This document shows, piece by piece, positions 40,983 to 52,599 of a stretch of DNA of 64,000 bases. The position numbers and the translations under genes were made by a program. The notes under the pieces are model-generated. The model was not told where the DNA came from and ran no database searches. It was given only the letters and a program-made list of their open reading frames with translations. Positions within the stretch are counted from its first letter, which is position 1; every line of letters starts with the position of its first letter. This DNA comes from Serripes groenlandicus (Eukaryota > Mollusca > Bivalvia > Cardiida > Cardiidae), in the NCBI GenBank assembly GCA_031761405.1, contig JASEVX010000001.1, positions 42,541,359 through 42,605,358 on the forward strand. The letters are read 5' to 3'.

Positions 40983-41199
40983 CATTACACACATACAGCA
41001 AATATGTAGCTCACGACTTTGTAAACATATAAAATGGAAAAATTGTGACAAAGTGAAAAGTTACTTATTAAAACGAATGTCTCCCTTTGCAACAATTGCA
41101 GGCAAACAATGACCTTAAATTTCTCCTTTTGCCACAATGTTATCAAAAGTCGACTGCTGCAGAGGCGTTAGAACGCGATCGTACGTGGGAAATGGTTAA
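40983..41199. mobile_element. TTAA MITE (family M1), diverged
   Basis: TTACACACATACAGCAAATA left; GTACGTGGGAAATGGTTAA right; AAAGTCGACTGCTGCAGAGG arm. Confidence 0.7.
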
Positions 41200-41229
41200 G
41201 CGGGTCATGGTCATGTATTGGACTATATA

Positions 41230-41427
41230 AGCCGTTCCACATTATGGACTCTGCGTAATGTATCGATGCAGGTCAGCCTGCGCAGGCTAATCCGTACCGA
41301 CACATTCAACCCGAGGAGGATACAGGTATAGGCTAATGATTCCTGGAACAGAAAATCCACAGGGGGCGAAAAGTGTCTGCCCGGATTAGCCTGCGTCCAC
41401 AATGGTGGTTTTCTCGTGGGACGGCTC
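41230..41427. mobile_element. GAGCCGT-ended MITE (family M2)
   Basis: AGCCGTTCCACATTATGGAC left; TTCTCGTGGGACGGCTC right; flanked by an A/T-rich ATATA-like repeat on both sides. Confidence 0.75.
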
Positions 41428-42593
41428 ATATAGTAAATAAATAAATATATATTATTTACACATAACAAACACAATTCATGCTAAACGAATGTGTTGGATA
41501 TAGCTGATTTGTGATTTATGAACCCTATAACACTTACAAGCCCGTTACAAACACACACATGTAGGTGCGTGCTGACATATAAACCTTCTGACATATACAT
41601 TCAATCTCTAGCAGACGAAATTGGAAAATCGAATATTTTCTGGCAAATGGCGCAAATGGTAAATTCACTTCTTTTGCTCAGATGTTCTCTAAAGTTATCT
41701 GCAAGTTGGAAAAGGATGGTTAACAACTAGATTTAATGTTTTATTGGAGTTTGATGCCGTTTTCAACATTATTATTTCAGTTGTATCAAGGTAACATAAC
41801 ACTCATTCATGATCCCTGGGTAAACAAACTAGGAAAGAAAATGTGCCTTCCCCATGAATGTTAACAAGACTTAAATATCCGCTGAAATCACTTCAAAATG
41901 ATGTTTACCTACTGTTAGTAGATACAGACAAAGTTAAAAGAAACAACTGTTCGCGGCCAGCTCATGTAAATCGTTTCATAAGTACATGATCAGTAGCTGT
42001 TAGCTCGTTACATATATAGACTAGTGTACAATATTCAGAATTGATAAAATAAAAGTGATCTGACCTCTTCGAGCTCGTTCCTGGTTTTTAACGTATTTTC
42101 CGCCATTATTCCCTACTGGCCGTTCTGACTGCACGAACAGATAGTGTGTGAATGCGAGTTGTACCGCGAGAACAGTGAATATTGATCCGACAGTAGACTC
42201 TTCACGTTCGAGGAAAACAAATGATGTTGTTTTCAATACCAGTGGAATACGGGTTTTGTCCAACCGATAAATGGTAAATCAATACGAACGAATGTAATGT
42301 TACATCGCATCTTTTAAACGCGCATAACATGTGATTGACAATTGTATTAAACAAGCAAAACATGTGATTGACAATTGTTTTAAACACGCAAAGATGTGGT
42401 TCTGTATATTTTAATTCACCAAAACATGTGAATTACATATTTTTTTTCTGAACAATCAAAGCAAGTGATACACAATTGTAAACACACACGGCATTTGATT
42501 GGTATTTTTAAAAACACGCAAAGCATGGGTATCACACTTTTTAAACATGTATAGCATGGTTAACTAGCTTATCTACCATACTTTTCTCCTGCT

Positions 42594-42823
42594 TTAACCC
42601 TTTCCCTCATATAAACGCTTTCGGACGCCTCTGCAGCAGACGGCTTTTTGAAAACATAGTGACAAAAGAAGAAATTGCACAAAACGTGCAATTTCTCCTT
42701 TTGCCACAATGTTTTCCACTTTAAGTCATAGGTTATCCATTCAATTATGGAGATTTTCTATGTTTTGACAAAATACGTTCAAAGTTGTCAGCTGCAGACT
42801 TGTCGTATGAGGGGAAGGGTTAA
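42594..42823. mobile_element. TTAA MITE (family M1)
   Basis: TTAACCCTTTCCCTCATATA left; TGAGGGGAAGGG-TTAA right. Long central inverted repeat AAGAAGAAATTGCAC / GTGCAATTTCTCCTTT. Confidence 0.88.
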
Positions 42824-42983
42824 TAAACCTTAATCTGACCAAGACGATGCGTTTTCAGCAGATCACATTTTTGTGGATATTGTGTGAACATTGAATTATT
42901 TTTTCCTTTTCACAGACTTTCTTTCATTCTTAATTTTTTTTGCTTTTCTTCCTGGCAGCTCTTTCAATATTCAATTTTCTACG

Positions 42984-43146
42984 GATCACTTTCCCACCTG
43001 TAGACGCTTTCTTACGCCTCTACAGCAAACGACTTTTGAAAACATTGTGGCAAAAGGAGAAATTGCTCATTATGAGTTTGAACATGTTTCGCAAGATGTT
43101 TTCAGTGTCGTCTGCTGCAGACTTTTTGTATGTGGGAAAGGGTTAA
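42984..43146. mobile_element. TTAA MITE (family M1), internally deleted
   Basis: CACTTTCCCACCTGTAGACG left (TTAA lost); ATGTGGGAAAGGG-TTAA right. Confidence 0.75.
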
Positions 43147-43277
43147 AGCCATGTACATGTACATGGTTGAATCACTCATATTTTCATCATGTTTGATTTT
43201 GGCAATTTTATATTATATATAATCAAATATTTTGTACGAAACGCGATCACGCATGTTTATCTTGCCATAATATATTT

Positions 43278-43536
43278 GAGCCGTCCGGCTAGAAAACCAA
43301 CATTGTGGCATCTGCGTAATGTATCGACCCATATCAGCCTGCGCAATTCGCGCAGACTGATCCGGTCCGACACATTCCGTCTCAGGGGTTAGAGGTATAG
43401 AGTAATGATTCCTGAAACAGAAAATCCACAGGAGGCGAAAAGTGTATATCCGGGTAAGCCTGCGCGGCATGCTTAGGCTGATCTGGATCGATACATTACG
43501 CGAGACCAGAATGTTGGTTTTGTCGTGGGACGGCTC
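43278..43536. mobile_element. GAGCCGT-ended MITE (family M2)
   Basis: GAGCCGTCCGGCTAGAAAAC left; GTTTTGTCGTGGGACGGCTC right. GCGCAATTCGCGC and GCCTGCGCGGCATGC palindromic segments. Confidence 0.85.
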
Positions 43537-43739
43537 ATTTATATGTGTGTGAAGCCATACTATTCAGGATAGGGGTTCATGTAGTTTTCACCCATGCCGT
43601 GTTTTATGGTTTGTCAGAATACTATTTGGTTGTTTGTATGGTGTTTCACGCTTTCAACAACTGTTTTCCTGGATAACGTACCACACATTATTTGCCAATC
43701 ACACACTAAAATTGAAATGCATAAACGTCTTCTTCAATT

Positions 43740-45885
43740 CGGTTGAAACAGAAGGACTTTCACTACTTTTTGTCCACTGTGCTCGGTCAGCGGCATTGGC
43801 TTTTGGTTCACACAGGACATCATTTTGGTTCACACATGAAATCATTTTGGTTCACACAGGAAATCATTTTGGTTCACACAGGAAATCATTTTGGTTTACA
43901 CAGGACATCATTTTGGTTAACACAGGACATCATTTTTTTTCACACAGGACATCATTTTGGTTCACACAGGAAATGACATCATTTTGGTTCACACAGGACA
44001 TCATTTTGGTTCACACAGGACATCATTTTGGTTCACACAGGAAATGACATCATTTTGGTTAACACAGGACATCATTTTGGTTCACACAGGAAATCATTTT
44101 GGTTCACACAGGAAATCATTTTGGTTCACACAGGACATCATTTTGGTTCACACAGGAAATCATTTTGGTTCACACAGGAAATCATTTTGGTTCACACAGG
44201 ACATCATTTTTTTTCACACAGGACATCATTTTGGTTCACACAGGAAATCATTTTGGTTCACACAGGAAATCATTTTGGTTCACACAGGAAATGACATCAT
44301 TTTTGTTCACACAGGACATCATTTTGGTTCACACAGGACATCATTTCGGTTCACACAGGAAATCATTTTGGTTCACACTTGGTTCACACAGGACATCATT
44401 TTGGTCCACACAGGACATCACTTTCTTCCTAAGTTGGATGTTCAAAGACCACAGGTCTACCTCTTTTCCTAGTGCCTTGTAGATTCCAGTCCGGGGCTTT
44501 TCTCACTGTGCTGGGCTGTTGCCTTTGTAACGTATGTACACTCCATAGCACTTCTTCTGTAGTATAGCGTCTGTGATTGAAGATTGGTTGTACTCACTTA
44601 CAATTCCTTGTTGAACATTTTGTCAGGCCATCTGAAGCGTAGTATTTGGTTAAGGCATTTGTTGCAGAAAATCTGCAGTTTGAACCACTATTGTGCGTTT
44701 TCATGCTTCAGCTCCTTTCAGAAGGACTATCTTTACATTCGAATTGATCAGTCTGAGTTTGGTCTTTGGGTGAATGTTCCTGTAATTCCATATAGGCCGA
44801 AGTGTGGCAAAACATGATGTACTTTTCCGATCCGAGCTTTGATGTCTTCCTCGGTTCCCCGGTCTTACTGACTATTCTTCCTTAGTCTATGAAGGAGTCA
44901 CCCAATTATATATGCTGTTCTTCTAGAAAGATGTGCTGTCACATTTAACACGGAAGCAAATGGTATTTGTGTTGATGTTGACTTCTAGCCCTGTCAACTT
45001 GGTGACTTCTGTTGGAAGAGGTCTAGGTCATTAGCGTAGTTGAGGTTTTATATATGTTTTGAAAGGGGTCCATTGTTACATCCTTGGTATATCTAGGATG
45101 GTATTCAGTACATAGTCAATTACCATAGGGAGGGTCATGGGAGAAAGAATGCAGTCTTGTCGGACGCCCGTTTTTTTAAAGGGCGTCGAGAGGTTAAAGT
45201 CATGGATAGCTTTGCCCAGATTGCTGTTATACAGACTTCGAAGGATGTTGACAATTTTGCTTTAGATGTAGTACCTCAGCATCTTCCAAATGGTATCTCT
45301 ATCCAACATATCGAACGCCTTTCTGTAATCGATAACATTGATATATAGGGAAGAGTTAGATTCGACGGGTTGTTAAATTATGATGCGATGGGTAGCTACA
45401 TCTAGTCTCCACAATATTGTCCAGATCTAAAGCCTGTCTGCTCTCCTTAGAGCTGCTTGTTAACTTGATCCTGTCTAATAGAATGCTCGACAGTACTTTG
45501 CTGGGTAGAAGATAGTTGCCGAATTACTCCCTGGTTCTGACATTCACTCAAGCTATCTTTATTTGGGAGTTTAAAGATGTATCCTATTCTACACTCTTCA
45601 TGGTTCTTCTGAATCCCATGTGTGTTGTATTATTTTGAAGTATGTCTGCCGCGGTGTCTGCATACGCCACTGATGGGATCTTATCAGGTCAATGTGCTTT
45701 ACCATTCTTTATCATCTTAATGGCCTGTACGTACGATTCCTGGCTAGTTATTTGTTCCAACTCTACCTAAAGATCCCTACCTTCTTTTTGTGTAGGTGGG
45801 TCTGTTACAGGGCTCCGTTTAGACGATCCAGGAAATGGTCTCTCTACCACTTTAAGGAAATTGGAAACATTGGAGTTCTTCGCCT
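43740..45885 (-). pseudogene. Broken LINE (non-LTR retrotransposon) reverse transcriptase
   Basis: Minus-strand RT motifs in order, with stops and frame changes: NGKA (45680-45720 area), INVIDYRKAFDMLDRDTIW (~45270-45345), GVRQDCILSPM (~45140-45170), NLNYANDL (YADD box with D to N, ~45020-45045), NKCLNQILRFRWPDK (~44630-44670), DWNLQGTRKEVDLW (~44450-44490), and after the minisatellite KANAADRAQWTK (~43770-43805). The order and spacing are those of the RT plus C-terminal domain of an RTE-like LINE; the clade is not certain. No endonuclease domain seen, so it is 5'-truncated. Confidence 0.82.
43801..44425. repeat. 22-bp minisatellite inside LINE ORF
   Basis: About 28 units of TTTTGGTTCACACAGGAMAT CA type. 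Two unit forms (GGACATCA and GGAAATCA) plus 27-bp units with GGAAATGACATCA, arranged in higher-order pattern. 22 bp is not a multiple of three and the unit has no stop in any plus frame, so all three plus frames stay open through it. No host protein is implied. Confidence 0.92.
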
Positions 45886-46830
45886 ACTACATTTTTCATA
45901 TAAAAATTTGAAATTTGAATTTGAAATAAACCCGAAAATTTAATTATTTATATTATTTTTAAAATGATACCTTTATAAAAACTTACTTTTTTATATTTGG
46001 ACATTCGTCCTTCACACGGGTTTTGTCTTTCATCAATAATTTAACTTAAGCCTAAGTGATAAAACTAATTGTCTTAACTGTATTGCAATTACCGTCGCCT
46101 ATAGCACACTCCGTATACAATCTAAAACTGTTTTTGTCTTTTGATGGTGATTTGTTTTCTTCATTGTTGTTTGTTACTTGTATTTAAATGCATCAGTTAA
46201 ATTCATAAGATGTCCGACAAACTATAACTTTCAGTGCGATTTTTCCAAGTAGCTTTTAATGCGGAATTGACACAAACAGAAAAATATCTTTACATGGCGT
46301 ATTTTTGTTACTTCAGCAAAATACAAAATGTATCAATATATTCATGGAAAACAACCAAACACAAATAATATGATATGTATCAATCTACATTTTGACTCTG
46401 TGCCATCGTATAAATATCCATCCTAATGAGCCATGAGTGAAGGTAAAAGTTGGCATTTATACACAGTAAATGTTCAGATCATCGTGTCCACCTGCTCAGT
46501 CTCATCACAATCTGCACATGTTGTCAAAAGCTCATTACAATCTTGTGCGGATGCACATGCTGATCTGGTTCTATACTATTAATTTAATCCAACTTGTACC
46601 TTTTCTTATGCACGGGTGCATATAGTCAATATCGTGCGCAACGTCACGATGTTTGCAGACCAACTCACGAACATTCCGGATGGTACCGTGACTACCCAGT
46701 TTCAAATGCAGTGAACCGACTAATGTATTCCCTTGTCCACGGTGAGTTTATTTTCACAAAACATATTTTTCAATATTGATAATTAAAGCACGTAATGCAC
46801 TGATAGGCTTCATGTATTCATCGGGTGTTT
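45886..46830. other. Intergenic, no gene seen
   Basis: AT-rich; nothing recognised. Confidence 0.5.
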
Positions 46831-46960
46831 GCCGTTTTCAGCGGTATTTCAGTTATATCACAGCGGTCAATTCACCTAATGTGTGGTCCTTTTTTTGGTT
46901 TACCTCTGCACCATTCTCCACAGACCTCCACACATAGACTTTTTAACTCTTTGATTGAAG
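46830..46960 (-). repeat. SINE-related 3' fragment
   Basis: GCCGTTTTCAGCGGTATTTC and ATATCACAGCGGTCAATTCA read as the minus strand of the S1 3' part. Confidence 0.5.
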
Positions 46961-47934
46961 AAGAGTGAGGCTAGTCATAATTGCATTTTACCAACACAGT
47001 GGGTTCCACCGAGGCGTTCCGTGGATAATTGTGCAAGTGTTTTCGGTTGGATTGTATAGACACAGACACATACATCAATTAAAAAATCATATCCCGAAAG
47101 CCCGGGCGTCACGCTTCGATACTTCTATTCCGAAAAGGATTTTTATACATATGAACATTGTGTACTTTACGACCAGTGAACACTTTCCTACAGTATGGCC
47201 ATTTTAACACTCTTCATTAGGCGTTGTATTGTTATATTGACTTGAAGGCAAATGGTGTAACACCTTAACATACTGTACGTATGGCAAGACTGATCTGGTT
47301 CTGAACTGGTGGCAAATAACAGGTAATCCTGCATCGAGGCTCATTTCTTAGATAGCCTCTACGTATGAGATAAGTACCTTTGCAATTAAAGTAATTATTT
47401 GACGTAAAGTGTATAGCACTAAACAGACTGTTTTAAAGAAATTAACGGGAATATTTTAATTAAATATGTTCACACGGCATTTCGCTCAAAATGACACATA
47501 CAATATCCGTCAGTTTAATTAATATTAAGTAAACAGTGGGTGTTTTTTACCACGCCACATGTCAGTCACGAGCTGTTTCTAAACATTTACCGTGATTGTT
47601 TCAATTATATAATTGGAATAACCAACGTTTGGGAGATAAGTTGTGACACTTAACGGACATTTACTGATTATCTTAATAGAAATACGCTGTGTATGTTTCA
47701 GAAACAATTATATGAAAAACCAGTTCTTTATCGTGTTTATATGAAACTAACGATAAACAGTAAGACGGACGGGCGACGGGGAACCATCATATCACAACAG
47801 AACACAAGTCATAGATTAATCAATAATTCTTTTTCATGTCAGTCACATTTTGTAACATCATTAAGATCAATCAAGTTCATATTTTGTATATCATTTCTGC
47901 TTATTTTGGATGAAAGTACTTTTAACACAGTACT

Positions 47935-49501
47935 TTAATCCTAACCCTCATACAACAACCTGCAGATGATGACTTTAATGCAGTATAAACAATATGGGAA
48001 ATATCTATTAATGAATGCTTTTTAGCTCGCCTATTCGAAGAAATAGGGGAGCTTATGTTATCACCCCGGCGTCCGCGTTGGCGTTGGCGTTGGCGTTGGC
48101 GTTGGTGTTGGCGTTGGCGTCCGCGTTGCCAGCTTGGTCAAACCTTTGCGTGCAAGGCCTTTTCTCAGACATTGTGTATGCTGTTGCTTTGAAACTTCAC
48201 ACACTTATTCAGGATCATTAGGGAACCTTGTATGTCAAGTCCCATAACTCTGGAATGGATTTTGACTGAATTATGCCCCTTTTTGGACTTAGAAATTTGG
48301 TCAAACCTTTGCGTGCAAGACCTTTTCTCAGACACTGTGTATGCTGTTGCTTTCAAACTTCACACACTTATTCAGGGTCATTAGGGGACCTTGTATGTCA
48401 AGTCCCATAACTCTGGAATGGATTTTAACTGAATTGTGCCCCTTTTTCGACTTAGAATTTTTGTCAAACCTTTGCGTGCAAGGCCTTTTCTCAGACACTG
48501 TGTATGCTGTTGCTTTGAAACTTCACACACTTATTCAGGATCATTAGGGGACCTTGTATGTCAAGTCCCATAACTCTGGAATGGATTTTGACTGAATTGT
48601 GCCCCTTTTTGGACTTAGAAATTGGGTCAAACCTTTGCGTGCAAGGCCTTTTCTCAGACACTGTGTATGCTGTTGCTTTCAAACTTCACACTCTTAGTCA
48701 GGGTCATTAGGGAACCTTGTATGTCAAGTCCCATAACTCTGGAATGGATTTTGACTGAATTGTGCCCCTTTTTCGACTTAGAATTTTGGTCAAACCTTTG
48801 CGTGCAAGGCCTTTTCTCAGACACTGTGTATGCTGTTGCTTTCAAACTTCACACACTTAGTCAGGGTCATTAGGGGACCTTGTATGTCAAGTCCCATAAC
48901 TCTGGAATGGATTTTGACTGAATTGTGCCCCTTTTTCGACTTAGAATTTTGGTCAAACCTTTGCGTGCAAGGCCTTTTCTCAGACACTGTGTATGCTGTT
49001 GCTTTGAAACTTCACACACTTATTCAGGATCATTAGGGGACCTTGTATGGCGTTGGTATCAGCGTTGCCAGGTTAAGATTTGCATGCAAGTATTGAAAAT
49101 TTGTGATATCTTGCAATAAATAATAGTGTGTGGTTTTATCTGATACTGATACTGTAAGTCTTCGGTATTATGTTCACTATTGGCATACATCGTATATAAA
49201 CCAATTTACAGATTTAAAAGGCCTGTATGGACTTGGTTAACATTTGCATGGAAGTATTGAAAAGGTGTATTATCTTGCAATAGGTGATACTGTGTGACTT
49301 TACCTAATGCTATAACTGTTCTGAAGTAGGCCCTGATAGACGATGGCCCTGATAGGCGAGCTATATTGTCCTCCGACAACTCTTGTTAAATTATTGAATA
49401 TATTTGAAAACATGATTATCTGTGTTTATCCTACCACAATGTTTTCAGAAGTCATCTGCTGCAGACACGTAAGCATTCGACTGCATGTTTGAAAAGGTTG
49501 A
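47935..49501. mobile_element. TTAA MITE (family M1) split by H7 element
   Basis: Left part TTAATCCTAACCCTCATACA...ATATCTATTAATG; right part ACCACAATGTTTTCAGAAGT...GTTTGAAAAGGTTGA. The rest is the H7 insertion. Confidence 0.65.
48023..49386 (+). mobile_element. Helitron2-like element with six ~163-bp units (family H7)
   Basis: 5' AGCTCGCCTATTCGAAGAAA-TAGGGGAGC, then a GGCGTT hexamer run (48070-48120). Units begin GGTCAAACCTTTGCGTGCAA at about 48136, 48298, 48463, 48626, 48788 and 48951 and are highly similar. 3' GATAGGCGAGCT, hairpin TTGTCCTCCGACAA, then CTCTTGTT. Short open frames inside are repeat artefacts. Confidence 0.8.
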
Positions 49502-49631
49502 AGTAGTTACAAATCAGAAAAATCTAAATGAGACAACATTTACATTCACAACATAAACATTGGCTTGGAAGAAAATTGGAAAGTTTCAATTAGCTATGCT
49601 TACTCATCTTACGACTTTGTGATATTGGTAT

Positions 49632-49845
49632 TAGTTAGTTTAAACTTATTTATTTTACATCGATTGCGAAACAAGCCTTGGGCTTAGATTAATCACGCTC
49701 GATGTCTGCTTCCTGGAGACTTCACCAGTACTCGCGCCGTTTGTGTGGAAAAATCCCAAAGTCAGGACCCGCTCATCACGGGACTCGAACCAGGGACCTT
49801 TGATACGAGAGGCCGACGCTCTACCTCTGTACCACTGTCTTCCAC
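49632..49845 (-). repeat. tRNA-derived SINE with 12-bp target duplication (family S2)
   Basis: On the minus strand: GTACAGAGGTAGAGCGTCGG, B box GGTTCGAGTCCCG, CTCCAGGAAGCAGACATCGA, and tail TAAAATAAATAAGTTTAAA. TGATATTGGTAT flanks it (49620-49631 and 49846-49857). Best-preserved S2 copy. Confidence 0.9.
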
Positions 49846-50303
49846 TGATATTGGTATAGCTGTCTGATTAGGTAACTTTAGAGGAAAAGTAGGTTAGATC
49901 ATACAAATATGTGATATCATATTGGTACAGACTTTGTGGGAAAGGAGCACTTGTTCGACTTTGGCAATGCCTCTCTTAAAAATAAGCATGGTCCATACTG
50001 AGCACCAGAAGTGTCACTGTACCTGGGAAAGGGCTTTTATTTTTTGAAGAAAATTCCAAGCCCGTGATATCTGAAATTGTTAATACTGATAAAGACGCCG
50101 ATGTTTTTTAGTAGCACATGACATCTTCGCTAGCCACTACTTCGTATATGTGCATTTCCATATGGCAAGCCGTTTAATTATTTAGTTGTAAAACAGATAT
50201 ATCTTTTAATTGCAGTGGCACTCTGTTTGACATTCTATTCATCACTTAGAAAGGTATCTGTAAAACAGGGCGATAGCTCTTAATCTTGATATTTATCTCC
50301 AAC

Positions 50304-50516
50304 TTAACCCTTTCAGCGCCGAATTGTTTAAAGTAGACCCTTCCATGTTCAAACTCGGACGACTCTATTTTCATGTTATAGGATTTTTGGAATATTTTTA
50401 TAACTCACAGCTAAACAATGCAGATTTCAGGTGAGACAGCTCGTTACGAGCTGACTCACCTGAATCTGTATTGTTTGCAAAAAACTCAATATTGCCTTTG
50501 ACGCTAAAAGAGTTAA
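50304..50516. mobile_element. TTAA MITE (family M4)
   Basis: TTAACCCTTTCAGCGCCGAA left; GACGCTAAAAGAGTTAA right; central CAGCTCGTTACGAGCTG flanked by AGGTGAGA / TCACCT. Confidence 0.8.
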
Positions 50517-50524
50517 AGATATAT

Positions 50525-50770
50525 CGAGGGCTTGGCGTGAAACGGTTGTAACTAAAATTGGTATTTTATTACCAAGGTTAATCACCTCGCCATAAAGTCT
50601 TTAATAGCGTTAAATCATTTTTCTTGGTAAATAATGGAAATTCAGGTGCCATTGCTCGTTCTGAGCAATGGCACCTAAATTTGCATTGTTTACAAAGGGG
50701 TCAAAATTGCCCCTAAACCATGGTTTTCGAAATAGGTTTTTAGTTACAACCGTTTCACGCCAAGCCCTCG
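50525..50770. mobile_element. Palindromic MITE (family M3), second copy
   Basis: CGAGGGCTTGGCGTGAAACG left and its exact complement at right; ATAT on both flanks. Nearly identical to 38303-38551. Confidence 0.88.
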
Positions 50771-51064
50771 ATATATTTTATGGATGAATAGTTTCATGAG
50801 TATGGTTGGAGGTTTCGTAGTTTCTAGGATACATGGTTAACTGAAAACCTATATATGGATACTTAAATCAGGCTTTAAGGTATTTTGATTTTGGAAGGCC
50901 CTGACTCCATAGGCCCTAAAGAAAGACCCGAACAATGTAAGGCCTAATATTCGATTGATACGGTCTGAGCTGATGTCAGAGGGAAACCACTCTGTTTTAC
51001 AATACTTGTGATCATTCAGAAGTTATCGGTTATCTCCCTTGTATAACACTTTTCGCGAAGGTGG

Positions 51065-51293
51065 TGAGTTAGGCCAGCATGTTTTCCGACGTTTGACAAA
51101 ACTCAATGCGACAATCGTCATTCCTATTCCACCACTGGGTTAAATGGTAGCATGATGTAAGTAGCATGTTGTAACGGAAAGCATTTTGTGACGAATACTA
51201 GTGTGGGAAAACCAGGAAACACATAGGTAGGTGAACCGACTACCGTGATTTGACTGAAAACATGTGGAAAACGCGTTTAACCCAAATCAATAA
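51065..51293 (+). repeat. SINE S1, 5' head degraded
   Basis: TTTTCCGACGTTTGACAAAA, GTGTGGGAAAACCAGGAAAC, GTAGGTGAACCGACTACCGT, degraded GCGTTTAACCCAAATCAAT tail. Confidence 0.75.
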
Positions 51294-51691
51294 AAAAACA
51301 AAAAAACTCCAATTCAATTTGGAAAGGCGGACTTTACCAGTACTTGACCTGTATCACGTCGACTCTGAGATTACAAACAAATAAATACATTTGCCCTACC
51401 AGTGCACTGTGTCCAGGTCTGTAAGATGGCAGCGTTAGAAATATTTTAACCCTTATCATTCTGTGTGCTATTTTATACATTTGCAAATTGTATTATACAT
51501 ATGTCTACTAAACATTTGCAAACAAGATATACCAAGATAAGCCTGCATATTGATGCAGTCTTATCTTGGTCTGAACTGCTCCATACCTGTTTATTTAAAC
51601 TTAACAAACCCTTCTACATCAGTGCGCAAGAACTACTGAGATAGAAGTCAATTGTGATTATACTTTTCACAAGAATTCAGATTGATATGGG

Positions 51692-51820
51692 TTAACCCTT
51701 TCCCACATACAACACATATGCAGCAGACGACATTAAAAACCCATGGAGCCAACATATGTACGAAAGTGTAATTATTGGATAGAGTTGGAAACGCTGTGGC
51801 AAAATAAGAATTGCTCATTT
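51692..51820. repeat. TTAA MITE left half (family M1)
   Basis: TTAACCCTTTCCCACATACA then GCAGCAGACGACATTAAAA; right half missing. Confidence 0.7.
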
Positions 51821-51824
51821 ACCA

Positions 51825-51935
51825 GTAATCGTGGCGTTTGTTGTAAATATCTCAAATGCAGAACCCGCTCATCAACGGATTCCAACCCTGAACCTATGGT
51901 ATGGGACAGTGAACAACTGCACCCTTTATTCCTCT
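51825..51935 (-). repeat. SINE S2 fragment
   Basis: AGAACCCGCTCATCAACGGA-TTCCAACCCTGAACC resembles the S2 B-box region. Confidence 0.5.
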
Positions 51936-51939
51936 TATT

Positions 51940-52175
51940 GGCGGTTGCCTAGGCAATGATACAGACATGGGACCTACTTTTCCATCGTCTGTTCGCGAGT
52001 TCAATCCCCGACCGGATCATACCAAACAATTTAAAAATGGTAGTTATGGCTTTAACTCTTTCGTAGCATAACGACTGACTCGCTGGTGTCGGGGTAAATG
52101 GACGAGTAGTACGGGCAACTAACCAAGGAAACGCCCTGATATAACTGAACAATTGTTGAAAGCGGCGTGACCAAA
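51940..52175 (+). repeat. tRNA-derived SINE (family S3)
   Basis: GGTTGCCTAGGCAATGA, GCGAGTTCAATCCCCGACCG, ATCATACCAAA, and ACTGAACAATTGTTGAAAGCGGCGT at the 3' end. Confidence 0.6.
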
Positions 52176-52439
52176 CATTCCATCGTCTGTCCGTCATGCT
52201 ATCATTTATAGACATATTGCTTGACGATACATGTGTTCACTCGAAAAGACACGGAGGTTCGTGTTGAGTTGTATTCACCAATATTGTTCAGATCAATGCA
52301 ATTAAAATGGGTTCTATTATTATATATTGTAATTCCTATTGAAAGTTCCATTCGTTTCTGACTTATAAGGCACCCTTTTTCGGAACATATTGTATTCTTC
52401 CCAGTCCTATACATTTTGTAAGACACCAGCCAGACACGC

Positions 52440-52560
52440 TAGCATTTGGTACCAAGATTGAACTAGCTGGCAGCTAAGCAAACGGCCATATTTGAACTGT
52501 CCCACTAGGATTCGAACTTGTGAACGCCCGTTCACAAAGCAGATGCCTTAACAGCTAGGA
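52440..52560 (-). repeat. tRNA-like SINE head fragment
   Basis: Minus strand shows GTTAAGGCATCTGCTTTGTG then GTTCACAAGTTCGAATCCTA, an A/B-box-like arrangement. Confidence 0.4.
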
Positions 52561-52599
52561 TAACATGACCGGTATCTTTATTTGAGCCGTGTTAGTGAT

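Noticed and set aside
43801..44425. CRISPR-like array of short repeats
   Set aside because: The repeats are contiguous with no unique spacers, and the DNA is eukaryotic.
43634..44482. Open frames of 77-171 codons encoding His/Phe-rich repeats
   Set aside because: They come from a stop-free 22-bp minisatellite within a broken LINE on the other strand.
48070..48120. GGCGTT hexamer run as a telomere-like repeat
   Set aside because: It is short, internal to H7 and not a telomeric motif.
48015..49119. Many 60-80 codon frames on both strands
   Set aside because: They recur every 163 bp with the H7 units and are repeat artefacts.
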